64,000 nt of DNA. It comes from an uncultured Opitutia bacterium (lineage in GTDB: Bacteria > Verrucomicrobiota > Verrucomicrobiia > Opitutales > Opitutaceae). The notes beneath the pieces were generated by a model that saw only the letters and a program-made list of their open reading frames with translations, was not told the DNA's origin and did not search any database. Location of the stretch: assembly GCA_903902745.1 (NCBI GenBank), contig CAIUWA010000011.1:1-64000 (forward strand), read 5' to 3'. The position numbers and the translations under genes were made by a program. Positions within the stretch are counted from its first letter, which is position 1. Each line of letters opens with the position of its first letter. Below, piece by piece: positions 34,453 to 41,778 of this stretch.

Positions 34453-34857
34453 ATGAAACCAACCAACGATCGCCCCGCGCAGCCGGTCCTGCCCCATTCC
34501 ACGCCCGAGTCCGGATTGCTTGAGGAACGGATCCGCCAGCGCGCTTATTTTCTGTGGCTCGACCGCGGCTGTCCGCAGGGCGGCGACTGGGACCACTGGT
34601 TCGCCGCCCGGCAGGAACTGCTCCTGGAGCTCAGTCCGGCGGCAACCGGCACGGGCACCCCGGGCGATGCCGCGGCAGCGCATTATTCCATCCGAACCAC
34701 GGTCGCGACGAACCTCAGCGATCCCGCGCACCGCTTCCACTCGCCGGGGGCCGTCCATGACGGCCGGCTGAACGTGGTGGCCGGCGAGGCGCGCCAGCGA
34801 GTTCGCGGCCGGCGGTTCGGCGGCTCGCTGCGGGCGGCACAGAAAAAACCGGAGTGA
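34453..34857 (+). CDS. DUF2934 domain protein
   Basis: Start at ATG 34453 (MKPTNDRP; 134 aa). The DUF2934 motif is at residues 25-50: IRQRAYFLWLDRGCPQGGDW, followed by DHWFAARQELL. The C-terminal half is basic and low in complexity (ARQRVRGRRFGGSL) and could contact nucleic acid. DUF2934 proteins are of unknown function and often sit in stress and low-oxygen clusters. A second member is at 50091 beside the oxidase operon. It lies 45 bp upstream of the universal stress protein gene, probably in one transcript. Confidence 0.8.
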   Translation: MKPTNDRPAQPVLPHSTPESGLLEERIRQRAYFLWLDRGCPQGGDWDHWFAARQELLLELSPAATGTGTPGDAAAAHYSIRTTVATNLSDPAHRFHSPGAVHDGRLNVVAGEARQRVRGRRFGGSLRAAQKKPE

Positions 34858-34902
34858 TCTGCCCGATCCAGCTCGGCCCATGCGTTCGCAACCCCGGCTC
34901 CC

Positions 34903-35364
34903 ATGAACACCCTTCTCGTTCCCGTTGATTTTTCCAGCGTCAGTCGCGAGGTCGTCAGTGATGCCGCCCGGCTCGCCCGCCTGGCCAAGGCCCGCGTGGT
35001 TCTGCTGCATGTGGTCCAGCTGCCGGTCATCGCGACTGACTACGGAATGTTGTTTGAAAACATGGGGGAATTCACGGTCGTGGCCGCCCGGGATGCCGAC
35101 CGGCGTCTCGCCCGGTTGAAGGCGAAACTGCGGGCCGGCGGCCTCCGGGCCGACACCGTGAGGGTGATCGGTTTCCCGGCGCTCTGCATTCTCGAGCAGG
35201 CGAGGAAGCTGGCCGCCAGCTACATCGTGATTGGCTCGCATGGCCACACCGCCTTCTACGACCTGCTGATCGGCAGCACGGCCAGCGGCGTGCTGAAACG
35301 TGCCTCCTGCCCCGTGGTCGTCGTGCCCGCGCGGAAAAAGACCTCGCGCAAATCCCGCCGGTGA
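34903..35364 (+). CDS. Universal stress protein (UspA family)
   Basis: A 153-aa single-domain Usp. LVPVDFSSVSREVVSDAARL forms the first strand-helix unit. The ATP-binding type motif G-x2-G-x9-G-S appears as GSHGHTAFYDLLIGS, followed by CPVVVVPARK. This suggests an ATP-binding (UspFG/MJ0577-like) member. Such proteins accumulate under starvation and oxygen limitation. Its position between a DUF2934 gene and a convergent copper ATPase gene places it in the stress/low-oxygen island. Confidence 0.93.
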   Translation: MNTLLVPVDFSSVSREVVSDAARLARLAKARVVLLHVVQLPVIATDYGMLFENMGEFTVVAARDADRRLARLKAKLRAGGLRADTVRVIGFPALCILEQARKLAASYIVIGSHGHTAFYDLLIGSTASGVLKRASCPVVVVPARKKTSRKSRR

Positions 35365-35389
35365 GGCCAGCCGGCGCAGGCCGGGCGGG

Positions 35390-37717
35390 CTAGAGCCGCT
35401 GGCGCCGCAGGCGCAGGGCGTTGGAGATCACCGAGACCGAGCTGAGGCTCATGGCGGCGCCGGCGAGCATCGGACTCAGCCGCACGCCAAAAAACGGATA
35501 GAGGACCCCGGCCGCGAGCGGAACGCCGAGGGTATTGTAGACGAAGGCGAAAAAAAGGTTCTGCCGGATGTTGCGCATGGTCGCGCGGGAAAGCCGGATG
35601 GCCTTCGCGATCCCGCGCAGGTCGCCCTTGATGAGCGTGACCCCGGCACTCTCCATCGCGACATCGGTGCCCGTGCCCATCGCAATGCCCACGTCGGCGG
35701 CCGCCAGCGCGGGCGCATCGTTGACTCCGTCACCGGCCATCGCGACGACCTGGCCGCCGGCCTTGAGCGCGTTGACCTTCGCGATCTTGCCGGCGGGCTC
35801 GACCTCCGCCTCGAACTGGTCGAGGCCGAGCTTCCGCGCCACGGCCTCGGCGGTGCGCCGGTTGTCACCCGTGGCCATGACGAGCTTCACGCCGAGTTCG
35901 TGCAGCAGCGCAATCGCCTCGGCGGTGGATTCCTTGATCGGGTCAGCCACCGCGAGCAGGCCGGCCACGCGTCCGTCAACGGCGGTGAAGAGCACGGTCT
36001 TGCCGTCCGCCTGAAGGGCGGCGGCGCGTTCCTGCAGGGCCGCGTCCACGGCGATGCCTTCGGCTGCGAGAAACTTGGCTTTGCCGACGTGGGCCATTTT
36101 TCCGGCGACGGTCCCGGCTACGCCGCCCGCCGTGACGGAGCGAAAATCTGCCACCTCGCCGAGGGTGATTTTCCGCTCCTCGGCCCCGCGTACGATGGCT
36201 GCGGCGAGCGGATGCTCGGAGGCTCGCTCGAGTGAGGCCGCGACTTGGAGCAGAGTGTTTTCATCCAGGCCGGCGGCCGGCAGGACGTCCGTCAGCCGCG
36301 GCTTCCCCTCGGTGAGGGTGCCGGTCTTGTCCACGACGAGCCACGTGACCTTGCCGAGCAATTCAAGCGCCTCGGCGTTTTTGACCAGGATGCCGTGCTG
36401 CGCGCCGCGCCCGACGCCGACCATGATCGACATCGGCGTGGCGAGGCCGAGGGCGCACGGGCAGGCGATGATGAGCACGGCCACGGCGTTGACGACGGCG
36501 TAGGCCAGCCGCGGCTCGGGCCCGGCGAAAAACCAGATCAGGAACGTTGCGACCGCCACGGCGAGCACCGTGGGCACAAACATGGCGGCGACGCGGTCGA
36601 CCAGGCCCTGGATCGGGGCGCGGCTGCGCTGGGCCTCGGCGACCAGCTGGACGATGCGCGCGAGCAGGGAGTCCGCACCGACCTTGTCTGCGCGGAAGAT
36701 GAAGCTGCCCGTGGCGTTGATGGTGCCGCCGGTGACGCGGTCGCCCGCCTGTTTTTCCACCGGCAGCGACTCGCCGGTGATCATGGACTCATCGACGGAG
36801 GACGAGCCCTCCTCGATGACGCCGTCAACCGGGATCTTCGCACCGGGCCGCACGCGCAACCGGTCGCCGGCCCGCACTTCGGCGAGCGGCACCTCGCGGT
36901 CGCCCGCGGCGGTGACACGCAGTGCCGTCGGCGGGGCGAGATTGAGCAGGGCCTTGATCGCGCTGGAGGTTTGTGCGCGGGCGCGGAGCTCGAGCACCTG
37001 CCCGACCAGCACGAGAACTACGATGACGGCGGCGGCCTCAAAATAGACGTCGACCATGCCGTGCGGGCGCATGGCCGGCGGGAATAGCTGTGGCAGGAAA
37101 AAGGCCACGAGGCTGAAGAGCCACGCGGCGCCGACGCCGAGCGCGATCAAGGTGAACATGTTCCAATGGCCGCTGCGGAAGGAACGCGCCCCGCGCACGA
37201 AAAACGGCCAGCCCGCCCACAGGACGACCGGCGTGGACAGGAGGAATTGAAGCCACCGGCTCCACATGCTGTTGGCTGAATGGGCGGCAGCCGGAAGCAA
37301 ATGCGCCATCGCCAGCAGCAGCACCGGCGCCGCCAGCGCGCCTCCGATCCAGAGCCGGCGGGTCATGTCACGCAGCTCGGCGTTTTCCTCCCCGGCCTCA
37401 CCCGCCACGGCCGTCTTTGGCTCCAGCGCCATGCCGCAGATGGGGCACGCGCCGGGATGGTCCTGCTCGATCTGCGGATGCATGGGGCAGGTGTAGATCG
37501 TCGGGCCGGCCGCCGGTGCGACCCACGCGGGATTTCGCTCCAGGGCCATGCCGCACTTGGGGCAGTCGCCGGGCTGGTCGGCCACCACGCCCTCGCACAT
37601 CGGGCAAAAATATTTGGCCTGGGCCGGCGGATTAACGCCTCCGTGAAAATGGGCGTTGTGCCCGGGCATCATAAAAAAGGGGGCGTCGACGTGAACCGCC
37701 AGCGGCGCTTCAACCAC
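35390..37717 (-). CDS. Copper/silver-type P1B ATPase with two HMBD zinc-ribbon-like domains
   Basis: A 775-aa pump. The N-terminus is His-rich (HNAHFHGG) and followed by two heavy-metal-binding domains ([20 protein letters not shown] near 37-60 and [20 protein letters not shown] near 75-100) in place of HMA domains. Eight TM helices follow, with metal motif [15 protein letters not shown] actuator loop, DKTGTLT, the HP dipeptide in [10 protein letters not shown] and [10 protein letters not shown]. This is the CopB-like/Cu+ export type. It moves Cu(I) or Ag(I) outward across the inner membrane. It lies convergent to the usp gene and directly follows the hypothetical gene at 37736. Confidence 0.93.
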   Translation of the reverse strand: MVEAPLAVHVDAPFFMMPGHNAHFHGGVNPPAQAKYFCPMCEGVVADQPGDCPKCGMALERNPAWVAPAAGPTIYTCPMHPQIEQDHPGACPICGMALEPKTAVAGEAGEENAELRDMTRRLWIGGALAAPVLLLAMAHLLPAAAHSANSMWSRWLQFLLSTPVVLWAGWPFFVRGARSFRSGHWNMFTLIALGVGAAWLFSLVAFFLPQLFPPAMRPHGMVDVYFEAAAVIVVLVLVGQVLELRARAQTSSAIKALLNLAPPTALRVTAAGDREVPLAEVRAGDRLRVRPGAKIPVDGVIEEGSSSVDESMITGESLPVEKQAGDRVTGGTINATGSFIFRADKVGADSLLARIVQLVAEAQRSRAPIQGLVDRVAAMFVPTVLAVAVATFLIWFFAGPEPRLAYAVVNAVAVLIIACPCALGLATPMSIMVGVGRGAQHGILVKNAEALELLGKVTWLVVDKTGTLTEGKPRLTDVLPAAGLDENTLLQVAASLERASEHPLAAAIVRGAEERKITLGEVADFRSVTAGGVAGTVAGKMAHVGKAKFLAAEGIAVDAALQERAAALQADGKTVLFTAVDGRVAGLLAVADPIKESTAEAIALLHELGVKLVMATGDNRRTAEAVARKLGLDQFEAEVEPAGKIAKVNALKAGGQVVAMAGDGVNDAPALAAADVGIAMGTGTDVAMESAGVTLIKGDLRGIAKAIRLSRATMRNIRQNLFFAFVYNTLGVPLAAGVLYPFFGVRLSPMLAGAAMSLSSVSVISNALRLRRQRL

Positions 37718-37735
37718 GGCACCGGCCGAATTTGT

Positions 37736-38350
37736 TCAGTTTGCTTTTGCCCCGGCCTTGCCGCCCGCCAAGTCCTTGTAGTCCCGGCGGATTTCCTCGA
37801 CGTGCCGCCGGTACTGCCCGGCGTCGCCGAAATCGACGAATTTCTTGTACCGGCTGTGGGCGCATTTCACGCAGCCCGCGTGCTTGATGGGGCACCAGTG
37901 CTGCTCGGTCCGGGCGGCGATCTCGGTGAAGTAGCCGAGGATGCCGTTGACGTAGGCGCAATATTCGCAGCTGAGCTTCTCCGCGAGATTGAGGTAGGAC
38001 AGGTGATGGCGGTCGAACGCCAGGTAGTCCCGCCGCCGCACCTTCGGGATGCCATAGATCGGAAAACAGATCGCCTGGTAGAGGGAGCCAATCACGTCGG
38101 TGAAAACGATCGGGATCAGGCACATCCAGATGGCCGGCGTGGTGAGGATGACGAGAAAGCGGGAATGGAGCAGATAGCGGTGGAAGCTCACGCGGAGCTG
38201 CCGGTGCTTGGCTTTCGCGGCCGCAGTGAACTGCACCTTCTTCTCGTGGACCTTGTAGCAGAACGCCTCCTCCTTTTTTCTGCTCTCCTGGAGCAGCTCC
38301 TTTTCCAGCAGGTGGATTTGATCAAGCAGGGTGTTGAGTCGGTCGTTCAT
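37736..38350 (-). CDS. Conserved hypothetical membrane-associated protein with Cys motifs
   Basis: Start at ATG 38350 (204 aa). Residues 1-50 form a charged coiled coil (LDQIHLLEKELLQESRKKEE). A hydrophobic stretch at about 65-95 (FLVILTTPAIWMCLIPIVF) makes one or two membrane passes. The C-terminal half has paired cysteines (CEYCAYVNG, then WCPIKHAGCVKCAH). The Cys pattern suggests metal or redox binding. Homologues occur as uncharacterised proteins in respiratory and metal contexts. It is encoded just upstream of the copper ATPase on the same strand, 18 bp apart. Function unknown. Confidence 0.75.
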   Translation of the reverse strand: MNDRLNTLLDQIHLLEKELLQESRKKEEAFCYKVHEKKVQFTAAAKAKHRQLRVSFHRYLLHSRFLVILTTPAIWMCLIPIVFTDVIGSLYQAICFPIYGIPKVRRRDYLAFDRHHLSYLNLAEKLSCEYCAYVNGILGYFTEIAARTEQHWCPIKHAGCVKCAHSRYKKFVDFGDAGQYRRHVEEIRRDYKDLAGGKAGAKAN

Positions 38351-38536
38351 GGGTGTAGGGAGCGGGGGGGGCGGGCACGATATCGGTTCAGGCAATTGAG
38401 GCCTGAATCTTCCTTCGGTTCCGTCAGGTTCCCCCTCAGGTCGTGCCTTTACCACCCAGCCCGGCAGCAGAGTTCAGCGAAACCCAGTCTCTTCACGACC
38501 AGCCCGGCCTGGTCGACGAATGGGGGGAAGGCCCGG

Positions 38537-38947
38537 TCATTTTGATTTCCGGGCGGCTCCCGGCCGGACGGAACCGGCCTTGAGCTTCGTCCGCGGCCGG
38601 CGCACCTGGTCCTCCAGGCGGCGACGCGCAACATCGAAGGCGTCGCGGATCGTGATGTACACGTCCTTGTGCGGGGCATCGGCTTCTCCCAGCGGAGAGC
38701 CGGCGGGAGGCCGGTGGACCGCGGGATCATGGTGCACGACGATCTCGTGCCGCGGAATCCGGAGTTCGATCCGGACGCTGAAGCGTCCGCCGTGCCGGTG
38801 GTGAGGGTGGGGCGCCTCGATGACTACGCGGCAACGGGTGATGTCGCCGCAAAGACGGCCCAGTTTGGCCGCCTCCAGCTCTACGCGCTGGGTCACGGCG
38901 GGGGAAGGATCGGTATGGCGGAAGACAATCTGCAGGGGAGTGGGCAT
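38537..38947 (-). CDS. Ribosome hibernation factor-like protein (HPF/RaiA family, short)
   Basis: Start at ATG 38947 (MPTPLQIVFRH; 136 aa). The beta-alpha-beta-beta-beta-alpha HPF fold is readable: a first strand with QIVFRHTDPS, a helix TQRVELEAAKLGRL, a His-rich strand VVIEAPHPHHRHGGRFSV, IRIPRHEIVVHHDP and a final helix DVYITIRDAFDVARRRLEDQ. It lacks the long-HPF C-terminal dimerisation domain. Such proteins bind the 30S decoding centre in dormancy. The basic tail is distinctive. It lies 14 bp downstream of the DksA-like gene, probably co-transcribed. Confidence 0.85.
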   Translation of the reverse strand: MPTPLQIVFRHTDPSPAVTQRVELEAAKLGRLCGDITRCRVVIEAPHPHHRHGGRFSVRIELRIPRHEIVVHHDPAVHRPPAGSPLGEADAPHKDVYITIRDAFDVARRRLEDQVRRPRTKLKAGSVRPGAARKSK

Positions 38948-38961
38948 GGGGAAGGGGGAGG

Positions 38962-39342
38962 TTACGGGGACTTGGCTCCGGGGACTTGTTCGAGGCGGCT
39001 GGCGGCTTCGCGGGAATAGGGCGTCCACGGCACCGCTTGCAGGCGGTCGGAAGAAATCGATTTTCCGGTCTGGACGCAGATGCCGTACGTGCCATCGCGC
39101 AGGCGTTGCAGTGCGGCATCGATGGCGGCGAGTTCGTCCTCCTCGGCGCTGAGCTCGGCCATGATGACCTCGCGCTCCGTCTGCTCGGTGGCGTGGTCGG
39201 CGACATCGGTGCCGCCGGATTCCACGGAGGCGGTGGCGTCCGACCGGTGTTCTTCCCGCACTTGGATCAGCTGCTCGCGCAACGCCAGCAGGGTTTCATA
39301 ATGCCACGTCCAGCGGGGGTCGATTTTATCGAGGTGTTTCAT
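38962..39342 (-). CDS. TraR/DksA-like protein without the zinc-finger cysteines
   Basis: A 126-aa protein with an N-terminal coiled coil (LLALREQLIQVREEHRSDA, VIMAELSAEEDELAAIDAAL) and the DksA C-terminal signature DGTYGICVQTGKSISSDRLQ followed by VPWTPYSREAA. Of the four zinc-ligand cysteines only one remains (YGIC); the others are Thr, Ser or absent. It is the TraR/DksA subtype in which the zinc finger is replaced by hydrophobic packing. It probably acts at the RNA polymerase secondary channel in the stringent or stress response. It forms an apparent operon with the HPF-like gene. Confidence 0.87.
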   Translation of the reverse strand: MKHLDKIDPRWTWHYETLLALREQLIQVREEHRSDATASVESGGTDVADHATEQTEREVIMAELSAEEDELAAIDAALQRLRDGTYGICVQTGKSISSDRLQAVPWTPYSREAASRLEQVPGAKSP

Positions 39343-39564
39343 CGGGAATATTCTGCCTCAGGCGCCATTCCCCGGCTTCGCACAAATTGGCCAAAGGCCG
39401 CCATTTTTTGCCGCGCGGGCAAAACCGCGGCCCGGCTTTCATCAAACATGGACCAAGCCGGAAATCCATCCGGCGTGGGCGGCGCCAAAATACGCGCATT
39501 CTTCATCCAGAAACGCGGAGCCGGAACGTCCCGGTTCGTCCACTATCCGCGGCCAATCCCCGTC

Positions 39565-40479
39565 ATGCGCCCGCCTGCTTCGAAAGCCAAAGCCCCCGCC
39601 CGGCTCCCGTCCGCCCTCCGGCTCGGGCGCCATCTGGGCCGCCTGTACGAGTCGGGGCTGCGGACCTACCGGGGAAAACGCGCGGCCTGCGGACGGGCGA
39701 TGTCGCGCCATGCAGTACATCAGGCGAGGGTGGCCATCCGCCGGCTGCTCGCCGGTCTGGAGTTGTTGGGCGCGTTGCCGGGCAAGCCGCCGGAGGTGCG
39801 CAAGCTGCTGCGCCGCGAACTGAAGACCTTGGGCGAACTACGCAATGTCCAGATCCAGCTGCAGCGCATTGACGACGAGCCCCAGTTGACGGCGGTCTTG
39901 GAGCCCCTCCGCCGGCATTTGCGCAAACGCGAGCAGCGCCGGGAGAAGGCCGCGCGGAAGGCCTTGAAATCAACCAAGGCCATGCAGCGGTTGAAGCGGT
40001 GGGCCCGGCCCCCGGCGCCGGAGGATCACCGCCTGCTGCCGCGGCTCCGCCGGCTGATGGACATTAAACTCCAGCGCGCCTTCGATCCCATGGCGGCCTT
40101 CTCCCCCTCCACGCCCGCCGACTCCGCGGTGCGGCACCGGGCGCGGGTGCTGTCGCGCGAATATCGCTACATGGCGGAGGCCCTGCGGCCCCGCTGGCGC
40201 GGCTGCGAACCCCGACGGTTTGTCACGAACCTGCAGGCCTACCAGGAGATCATCGGCCAGATTCATGACCGCGAATTGTTGCTGCACCGGATCGACCGGT
40301 CGGTCGCGGACGGGCGAATCCAGGCCGCGTCCATCCGGGCGTTTTGCAACCGGCTGCATTCGGAAAAGACGAAATTGCTGAAGGCCTGCGCCCAGCTGGA
40401 CCGGTGGATGCTCCATGAAGCCATGCTGGCCCGCCGCCACCTCCGGCAACATCCTCCTTCCAACTCGACGACCGCGTGA
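39565..40479 (+). CDS. CHAD domain protein
   Basis: Start taken at ATG 39565 (304 aa); an in-frame ATG at 39449 is possible. It is a highly basic all-helical protein. The CHAD hallmark (conserved His/Arg helices) is seen in SRHAVHQARVAIRRLLAGLE near residue 45 and in the repeat HRARVLSREYRYMAEAL near 190. CHAD domains bind inorganic polyphosphate granules through these basic residues. This fits the stress/energy-limitation genes around it. There is no fused CYTH domain. It is divergent from the DksA-like gene. Confidence 0.88.
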   Translation: MRPPASKAKAPARLPSALRLGRHLGRLYESGLRTYRGKRAACGRAMSRHAVHQARVAIRRLLAGLELLGALPGKPPEVRKLLRRELKTLGELRNVQIQLQRIDDEPQLTAVLEPLRRHLRKREQRREKAARKALKSTKAMQRLKRWARPPAPEDHRLLPRLRRLMDIKLQRAFDPMAAFSPSTPADSAVRHRARVLSREYRYMAEALRPRWRGCEPRRFVTNLQAYQEIIGQIHDRELLLHRIDRSVADGRIQAASIRAFCNRLHSEKTKLLKACAQLDRWMLHEAMLARRHLRQHPPSNSTTA

Positions 40480-40534
40480 GCTCCGTGGTCCTAGGGAAAC
40501 GGCGCCCTTGTTGTAACCGGCCTCGCTGAGGCCG

Positions 40535-40557
40535 GGCCGGGGTCGGCGACCCCGGCC
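40535..40557. terminator. Perfect hairpin, possible CHAD-gene terminator
   Basis: GGCCGGGGTCG-G-CGACCCCGGCC has 11-bp perfect arms and is followed by ACAGTATTTTTG, a short T run. It could end the CHAD transcript, though it also resembles a dispersed palindromic repeat; a GGCCTCGCTGAGGCC palindrome sits just before it. Confidence 0.55.
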
Positions 40558-40577
40558 ACAGTATTTTTGAAACCGCC

Positions 40578-40594
40578 CTAGGGAATTTCCTTAG
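40578..40594. promoter_or_regulatory. CTAGGG-AATTT-CCTTAG palindrome upstream of the AraC/PocR gene
   Basis: CTAGGG and CCTTAG are inverted arms with one mismatch and a 5-bp AT-rich spacer. It is the same geometry as the perfect site at 54823 and lies 57 bp upstream of the chosen start. A half site (CCTAGGGAAA) lies at 40491. LuxR/NarL-type response regulators often bind CTAGGG-like inverted repeats; here this is inference. Confidence 0.5.
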
Positions 40595-40650
40595 TGAGGT
40601 TCAGCCACGCCTCCAATTACCCCGGCAACGTGGATTTGGTAGTCTGGCGC

Positions 40651-41616
40651 ATGCAATCCTCCTCTTCCTTCCTCGCCAGTGGCGACACGGCCGTCCGGCA
40701 TACCCGGCACATGGTGGCGCAGCTGGAAAAGTCCGAGATCTACCGCGACTATCACCAGGCCTTTGAGGCCACCACGGGTCTCCCGCTGGGGCTGAGGGCC
40801 GCCGGGTCCTTCCAATCGCCGCTCCAGGGCTCGAAGCAGATCAACCCGTTCTGCGCGCTGATGTCCGGCACGAACAAATCCTGCGCGGCCTGCCTGCAAC
40901 TCCAGCAGCGTGTCGAGCAGGAGGCGGACCATGAGCCCAAGACGCTGGAATGCTTTGCGGGACTGAGCGAGTCCGCGGTGCCCGTCCGGGTGGGGGAATC
41001 CGTGGTTGGTTACCTGCAGACCGGCCAGGTCCAGCTGCGCAAGCCTTCCCAGGTCCAGTTCAAGAAGATCCTCGCCCAGCTGGTGGTATGGAAGGTCAAC
41101 GTGGACCGGGCGGCCCTGGAGAAGGCCTATTTTGGCACCCGGGTGCTCGCCCGGCGCCAGTATGACTCCGTGCTGCGCCTGCTGGCGATCTTCGGCCAGC
41201 ACCTCTCCGCCCTGAGCAACCAGATCGTGGTGAAGGAGGCGCAGGCCGAGGCGCCCGCGATCACGAAGGCCCGGGCGTTCATCGCCGCACACCAGGCCGA
41301 GGAGATTTCCCTGGCCGACGTGGCCCGCGCGGTGAACCTGAGCGAGTTTTACTTCTGCAAGATTTTCAAGAAGGAGACGGGCCTGACCTTCGTCGACTAT
41401 CTGGCCCGCGTGCGCGTCGAGACCCTCAAGCAGCTGCTGCTCAACCCGCACAAGCGCGTCAGCGAGGCCGCCTACGAGGTGGGCTTCCAATCGCTCTCCC
41501 AGTTCAACCGCGTCTTCCGCCGCATCGCGGGCGAGGCACCCTCGAGCTACCGGGAAAAGCTGCACCACCGGGCCCCCTCCGGCGAAGCCAGCCTCGCCTA
41601 CGCCGGCGCCGCCTGA
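40651..41616 (+). CDS. AraC-family regulator with PocR sensory domain
   Basis: Start at ATG 40651 (MQSSSSF; 321 aa), since the longer frame would begin within the palindrome. Residues about 30-170 form a PocR ligand-binding domain with the cysteine cluster CALMSGTNKSCAACLQLQQR and ECFAGLSESAVPVRVGESVV...GYLQTGQV. The C-terminal 100 residues are an AraC-type double HTH (ISLADVARAVNLSEFYFCKI, VSEAAYEVGFQSLSQFNRVF). PocR domains sense small hydrocarbon derivatives, and the Cys motif may bind a metal or sense redox. Placed next to the oxidase cluster, it may control it or act elsewhere. Confidence 0.9.
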   Translation: MQSSSSFLASGDTAVRHTRHMVAQLEKSEIYRDYHQAFEATTGLPLGLRAAGSFQSPLQGSKQINPFCALMSGTNKSCAACLQLQQRVEQEADHEPKTLECFAGLSESAVPVRVGESVVGYLQTGQVQLRKPSQVQFKKILAQLVVWKVNVDRAALEKAYFGTRVLARRQYDSVLRLLAIFGQHLSALSNQIVVKEAQAEAPAITKARAFIAAHQAEEISLADVARAVNLSEFYFCKIFKKETGLTFVDYLARVRVETLKQLLLNPHKRVSEAAYEVGFQSLSQFNRVFRRIAGEAPSSYREKLHHRAPSGEASLAYAGAA

Positions 41617-41637
41617 AGCGGCTGACCCGTGGGTTGC

Positions 41638-41778
41638 TGGCAATGACGCAACGACCGGATCCGGCAGGGCTCACGCGAAGGCGCGAAGACCGCGAAGGGC
41701 GGATCGATTCCCCTTGGATCGACTTCGCGGCTTCGCGTGAACTGAACGGATTTTTAGGTTTTTGAAAGGGACCGGCTA
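41638..41778. repeat. 130-bp dispersed repeat, copy A (left of cbb3 cluster)
   Basis: This sequence matches 51118-51249 over nearly its whole length (for example CGCAACGACCGGA, GGCAGGGCTCACGCGAAGGC, GGGCGGATCGATTCCCCTTG). Internally it holds a CACGCGAAGGCGCGAAG / CTTCGCGGCTTCGCGTGA inverted pair. It ends at the stop codon of ccoI, while copy B ends at the stop codon of the response regulator gene. Confidence 0.8.
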
